Made by a program: the position numbers and the translations under genes
Shown here: positions 61,344-64,000 of the stretch, in pieces
Layout: each line of letters begins with the position of its first letter
How positions within the stretch are numbered: the stretch's first letter is position 1
Notes under the pieces: model-generated
The model's input: only the letters and a program-made list of their open reading frames with translations
The model's database searches: none
Told to the model about the DNA's origin: nothing
Origin: JASMTM01 sp046483075
Lineage (GTDB): Bacteria; Thermotogota; Thermotogae; Petrotogales; Kosmotogaceae
NCBI GenBank assembly: GCA_046483075.1
Contig: JAWODV010000022.1
Coordinates: 1 to 64,000 of the forward strand
Direction of reading: 5' to 3'
Length of the DNA: 64,000 bases

Positions 61344-62594
61344 TTAGTATACAATCATATACTTCCTGTAAATTAAGGGTGTTTGAATGCCCAATCGTTC
61401 TGTAAAAGTGTAAGAAGTTGTCGGAGCATTATTACCTTTTATTTTCATAAAACATTTATCGAAAAGTGCTGGTAATGTGTCTATACTATACATTGAAGCA
61501 TAGGCTGTAACTTCATCCCAGTGAGCAGATGATGTGAAGTATTCTATGTTTTTCAGAAAATCACTAGTCCATTCCACATAAACATCAGAAGTATCATAAT
61601 CTGTCATGCCATCTCCATAATCAACGTCCGCATATGCACTTAGAGCAGCTGTGGTGGTTGTAATTCCAAGAATCAAGTTATCACAGCTTGTAAGAGATAA
61701 TGGATATTGAATCCAGCTTCCAGCATGACAGGATTCAATAATAATATTGAATTGAACGTTGGAATACTCATTCATAAGATTTATTAGTGTATTAGGATTC
61801 ATACTATACCCGCCTATGTTCATACTGTCAGTACCACCATGAGCGATTATGTATAGAGTTAGTCTATTTACTTTCATTTCAAGTATCAGATATTCTATGG
61901 CATCTACAATATCTGATGAATAATTATCCGGGTAATCAACCTTAACCACTCGATTTTCACTAATTAAATCGACCATTGCGTCATAAACCATATCGTGAAT
62001 CTGAGAAGCCTCGTAATAGAGATTTTGTGAAGGTGTTAAACCATTGACAACAACTGCTCCATGAATCTTAAGTAATCTAGCGATAATATCATAATTTATT
62101 ACGGGAATGACTGGCTTTATTATTTTGTAATTATTCCAGAACACAGCTTCATAATATTTTGGATCGGTTGGTGATTTAATGATTTCAGGGACTCCGCCAT
62201 TAAGCATAGGCCAGCCCTGTGTTTCTTTATCGTAAAGAGTTTCGCCATTTTCATCCATAACGACAATTCTTCCTGGATGATTGTAAAATGCACCAGGTGC
62301 TAAGTCCAGATAAAATAAAAATCCTGATTTATTTATAGTTGGAGCTACTGCTTCTACTTTATATTGTTGATCAGGGCTTGGAACGTAGTCATAAACTCTA
62401 TCTCCAGATTTTACCTCACCCAGATATAGAGCTACAGCAGGTTCTTCAGGTTCACTTTCTTCGAAAACATGTGTTAAAAATTGTTGTTTGGCAATTTCTA
62501 GTTTTACAAATTCTATTGTTCCGGGACAACCAGACAGCAGCATTAATAGAAAAGCTACAGAAGCAATTAGAAGTAAGAAATTCCTTCCTTTCAT
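61344..62594 (-). CDS. Caspase-like (clan CD) cysteine peptidase lipoprotein
   Basis: The 416-residue protein has a lipoprotein signal with lipobox LSGC (Cys23). After an N-terminal beta region (about 25-160) there is a fold with catalytic His in LYIIAHGGTDSMNI (His252) and Cys in IIIESCHAGSW (Cys289), the dyad and spacing of clan CD peptidases (C11/C13/caspase-like). It should be anchored outside the cytoplasm. ATG 62594 is preferred over GTG 62603, as GGGGTGAT precedes it. The protein has no linked signalling genes, so its substrate is open. Confidence 0.82.
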   Translation of the reverse strand: MKGRNFLLLIASVAFLLMLLSGCPGTIEFVKLEIAKQQFLTHVFEESEPEEPAVALYLGEVKSGDRVYDYVPSPDQQYKVEAVAPTINKSGFLFYLDLAPGAFYNHPGRIVVMDENGETLYDKETQGWPMLNGGVPEIIKSPTDPKYYEAVFWNNYKIIKPVIPVINYDIIARLLKIHGAVVVNGLTPSQNLYYEASQIHDMVYDAMVDLISENRVVKVDYPDNYSSDIVDAIEYLILEMKVNRLTLYIIAHGGTDSMNIGGYSMNPNTLINLMNEYSNVQFNIIIESCHAGSWIQYPLSLTSCDNLILGITTTTAALSAYADVDYGDGMTDYDTSDVYVEWTSDFLKNIEYFTSSAHWDEVTAYASMYSIDTLPALFDKCFMKIKGNNAPTTSYTFTERLGIQTPLIYRKYMIVY

Positions 62595-62925
62595 TTTTAT
62601 CACCCCTCTTTCTGATAGGGAGATTTTATCCCTGAAATATCATTTACATGATTATTTATTAGGGTAGTTTTCATTACAAATTCATAAAAATTACGGAAAT
62701 AAGTTGGAAAGTGGGAAAAATTTATGTGAAAAAATTAAAGTCATATATATGAATAAATATGGTAAAAAAATTGAATCAGAATAATAATAAATACGAAATT
62801 TCTTAATTATTCATAGAAATAAAGTAAAAAATGAAACAAAGGTTTTAAAGATAAAGATCTCATAAAAGTTTTACTTGTTAGTTGATAAAGGTATAATATC
62901 ACTGTAAGAAAAGCGGTGAGGTTTG
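62595..62925. other. AT-rich intergenic region with a plus-strand promoter candidate
   Basis: About 330 bp carry no gene. A TATAAT -10 box lies at 62892-62897, 28 bp upstream of the next start codon, with only a weak -35 (TTTTAC at 62869-62874, 17 bp away). The rest is A/T-rich without repeats or hairpins that I can support. Confidence 0.5.
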
Positions 62926-64000
62926 ATGATTGTTACAAGAGTAAACAACAGAAAGAAAATGAAGAAGTTTATCAATCTTCCTTATCAAATTTATGAAGAT
63001 GATCCCTCATGGATTTCACCCTATATGTTCGATGAAAAAGAGATACTAAAAAAAGGTTCATCAGTTATGAAAAAAGATCGAGAATTTTTTTTAGTGCTTG
63101 ATGGACCTCAACCGGTTGCAAGACTTGGCGTTTATACTAATAAAACTTCAACTAAAGCTATACCCTGTGGTTATTTCACATTATTCGAAAGTTATAATGA
63201 TGAACTAGCCATTAGTATGCTTTTTGAAATGGCTGATAGCTGGTTTATGATGAGAAAGATCGAAAGTTATTCAGGTCCTGAATCTCCGACAAACGGTCAA
63301 GACTACAAAGGATTTCTTATAAGTAACTTTGATGATTATCCCTCCGTGAATACAACCTATAACCCACCTTATTATAAAGAACTAGTAAAATTAAAGAGTC
63401 TTGAGAAAATTAGTAGTCTTGCCTGTTTTCATTATAACCTTAAAGATGACCTTCCTGAGCAAATGGAAGATCTGGTGGAATGCTCTAAAAAACGTTTTGG
63501 ATATAGAATCAAAACCCCAAATTTAAATAATATTGAAGATTTTTCTAAAGAAATCTTTTTTGTTATTGAAAATTCTTTGCATGAAACAAATGAAGGAACA
63601 AGGGAACTTACCTACGAAAATATTAAAAATTACTTTCTGGAATTGAGGAGGTACCTTGACGATAAACTCTTTGCTATTGCTTACTATGAAGATCAACCAA
63701 TAGGTTTCTCCGCTGCAATTCCTAACTATAATGATATCTTCGCTAGTTTCAAAACCAGAATACCTTTGCCTAAGCGATTAAAAATATTTACCTTTAAGAA
63801 GAAAATCAGAAGTTTTCGGATATTTAATGTTGCGGTAGTAAAGGAATTTCAAAAGAAGGGCGTTTCGCATGCGTTGCATCTTCATATAATAAAAAACGCC
63901 ATAAATAAAGGCTACAAAGAATTTGAAGGTGGACCTATTAACTACGATAATACTAGAAGTTTTCAAGAGGCTAGCAATGTAGGAGGAAATCCATATAAAG
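62926..64000 (+). CDS. YghO/GNAT-like acetyltransferase-type protein (3' truncated)
   Basis: At least 358 residues are encoded from ATG 62926 (behind GCGGTGAGG) to the window edge, without a stop. The N-terminus KKFINLPYQIYEDDPSWISP matches proteins of the YghO/GNAT-like family, and a second part with IFNVAVVKEFQKKGVSHALH resembles the acetyl-CoA loop of GNAT enzymes. The function is unknown. The C-terminus lies outside the window. Confidence 0.75.
   Translation, partial: MIVTRVNNRKKMKKFINLPYQIYEDDPSWISPYMFDEKEILKKGSSVMKKDREFFLVLDGPQPVARLGVYTNKTSTKAIPCGYFTLFESYNDELAISMLFEMADSWFMMRKIESYSGPESPTNGQDYKGFLISNFDDYPSVNTTYNPPYYKELVKLKSLEKISSLACFHYNLKDDLPEQMEDLVECSKKRFGYRIKTPNLNNIEDFSKEIFFVIENSLHETNEGTRELTYENIKNYFLELRRYLDDKLFAIAYYEDQPIGFSAAIPNYNDIFASFKTRIPLPKRLKIFTFKKKIRSFRIFNVAVVKEFQKKGVSHALHLHIIKNAINKGYKEFEGGPINYDNTRSFQEASNVGGNPYK

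Overview
The window looks like chromosome from an anaerobic, probably thermophilic, fermentative bacterium of the phylum Thermotogota, most likely a Kosmotoga- or Petrotoga-like lineage (inference). The support is an AT-rich base composition with strong GGAGG-type ribosome binding sites, frequent GTG and TTG starts, a TM1586-like nitroreductase, an extracellular GH13 alpha-glucanase, many sugar kinases and ABC importers, and 7-bp-period degenerate repeats in intergenic DNA. No phage, transposase, CRISPR array or rRNA was seen. One tRNA is present, tRNA-Pro(GGG).

Layout. 1-2925: the tail of an unknown gene, a 30-residue mini-gene, a DEAD-box RNA helicase behind nested palindromes, and a nitroreductase that appears to start at CTG. 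2956-9678: a PepV-like dipeptidase, a membrane GAF-GGDEF diguanylate cyclase, and, tail to tail with it, a three-gene unit of two membrane-tethered periplasmic-binding-protein-like receptors and an HD-GYP-like protein that has lost metal ligands. 9798-14872: a P-loop enzyme of the cyclic 2,3-diphosphoglycerate synthetase type, a ThiS/MoaD-like protein ending in Gly-Gly, the tRNA, a secreted alpha-amylase and a 5'(3')-deoxyribonucleotidase. 15134-24183: a secreted repeat/propeller-like protein, a double-VWA protein, a pyrophosphatase whose C-terminus is frameshifted at an A8 run, a lipoprotein, a flavodoxin, a PfpI-like protein, an AT-rich non-coding block with TGAACA repeats, an unlisted 31-residue membrane peptide, a PlsC with a zinc ribbon and an alpha/beta hydrolase. 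24254-31829: a DUF401 permease, a GlmU-like nucleotidyltransferase, a membrane protein, an HExxH lipoprotein, a CPBP protease flanked by heptad repeats, a ferritin-VIT fusion and an MFS permease.

31833-40490 is one long minus-strand operon: Zn-dehydrogenase, DhnA-type aldolase, BMP-family binding protein, ABC ATPase, two permeases, RpiR-type regulator and FGGY kinase. It looks like a complete uptake and breakdown pathway for one unidentified polyol, sugar or nucleoside-derived compound. 40655-46034 carries a DUF389 protein, a HAD phosphatase, a second Zn-dehydrogenase, a Cys/Met-metabolism PLP enzyme, a Cys-rich mini-protein and a VanX-like dipeptidase. 46077-51849 is a YtrA-type operon (permease, GntR regulator, ATPase, exported hydrolase, ATPase, permease) with a perfect palindrome inside its promoter. 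51996-55851 holds an orphan BMP protein and a zur-znuACB zinc operon with two abutting GCAAATnATTTGC boxes.

55945-59909 suggests D-lyxose use: D-lyxose isomerase, divergent from a PfkB kinase, xylulokinase and a second PfkB kinase, with a 13-bp palindrome between them. The window ends with an HExxH protein, a convergent caspase-like lipoprotein and a truncated acetyltransferase-like gene.

All family calls come from motifs and overall resemblance read by eye. No database search was possible.
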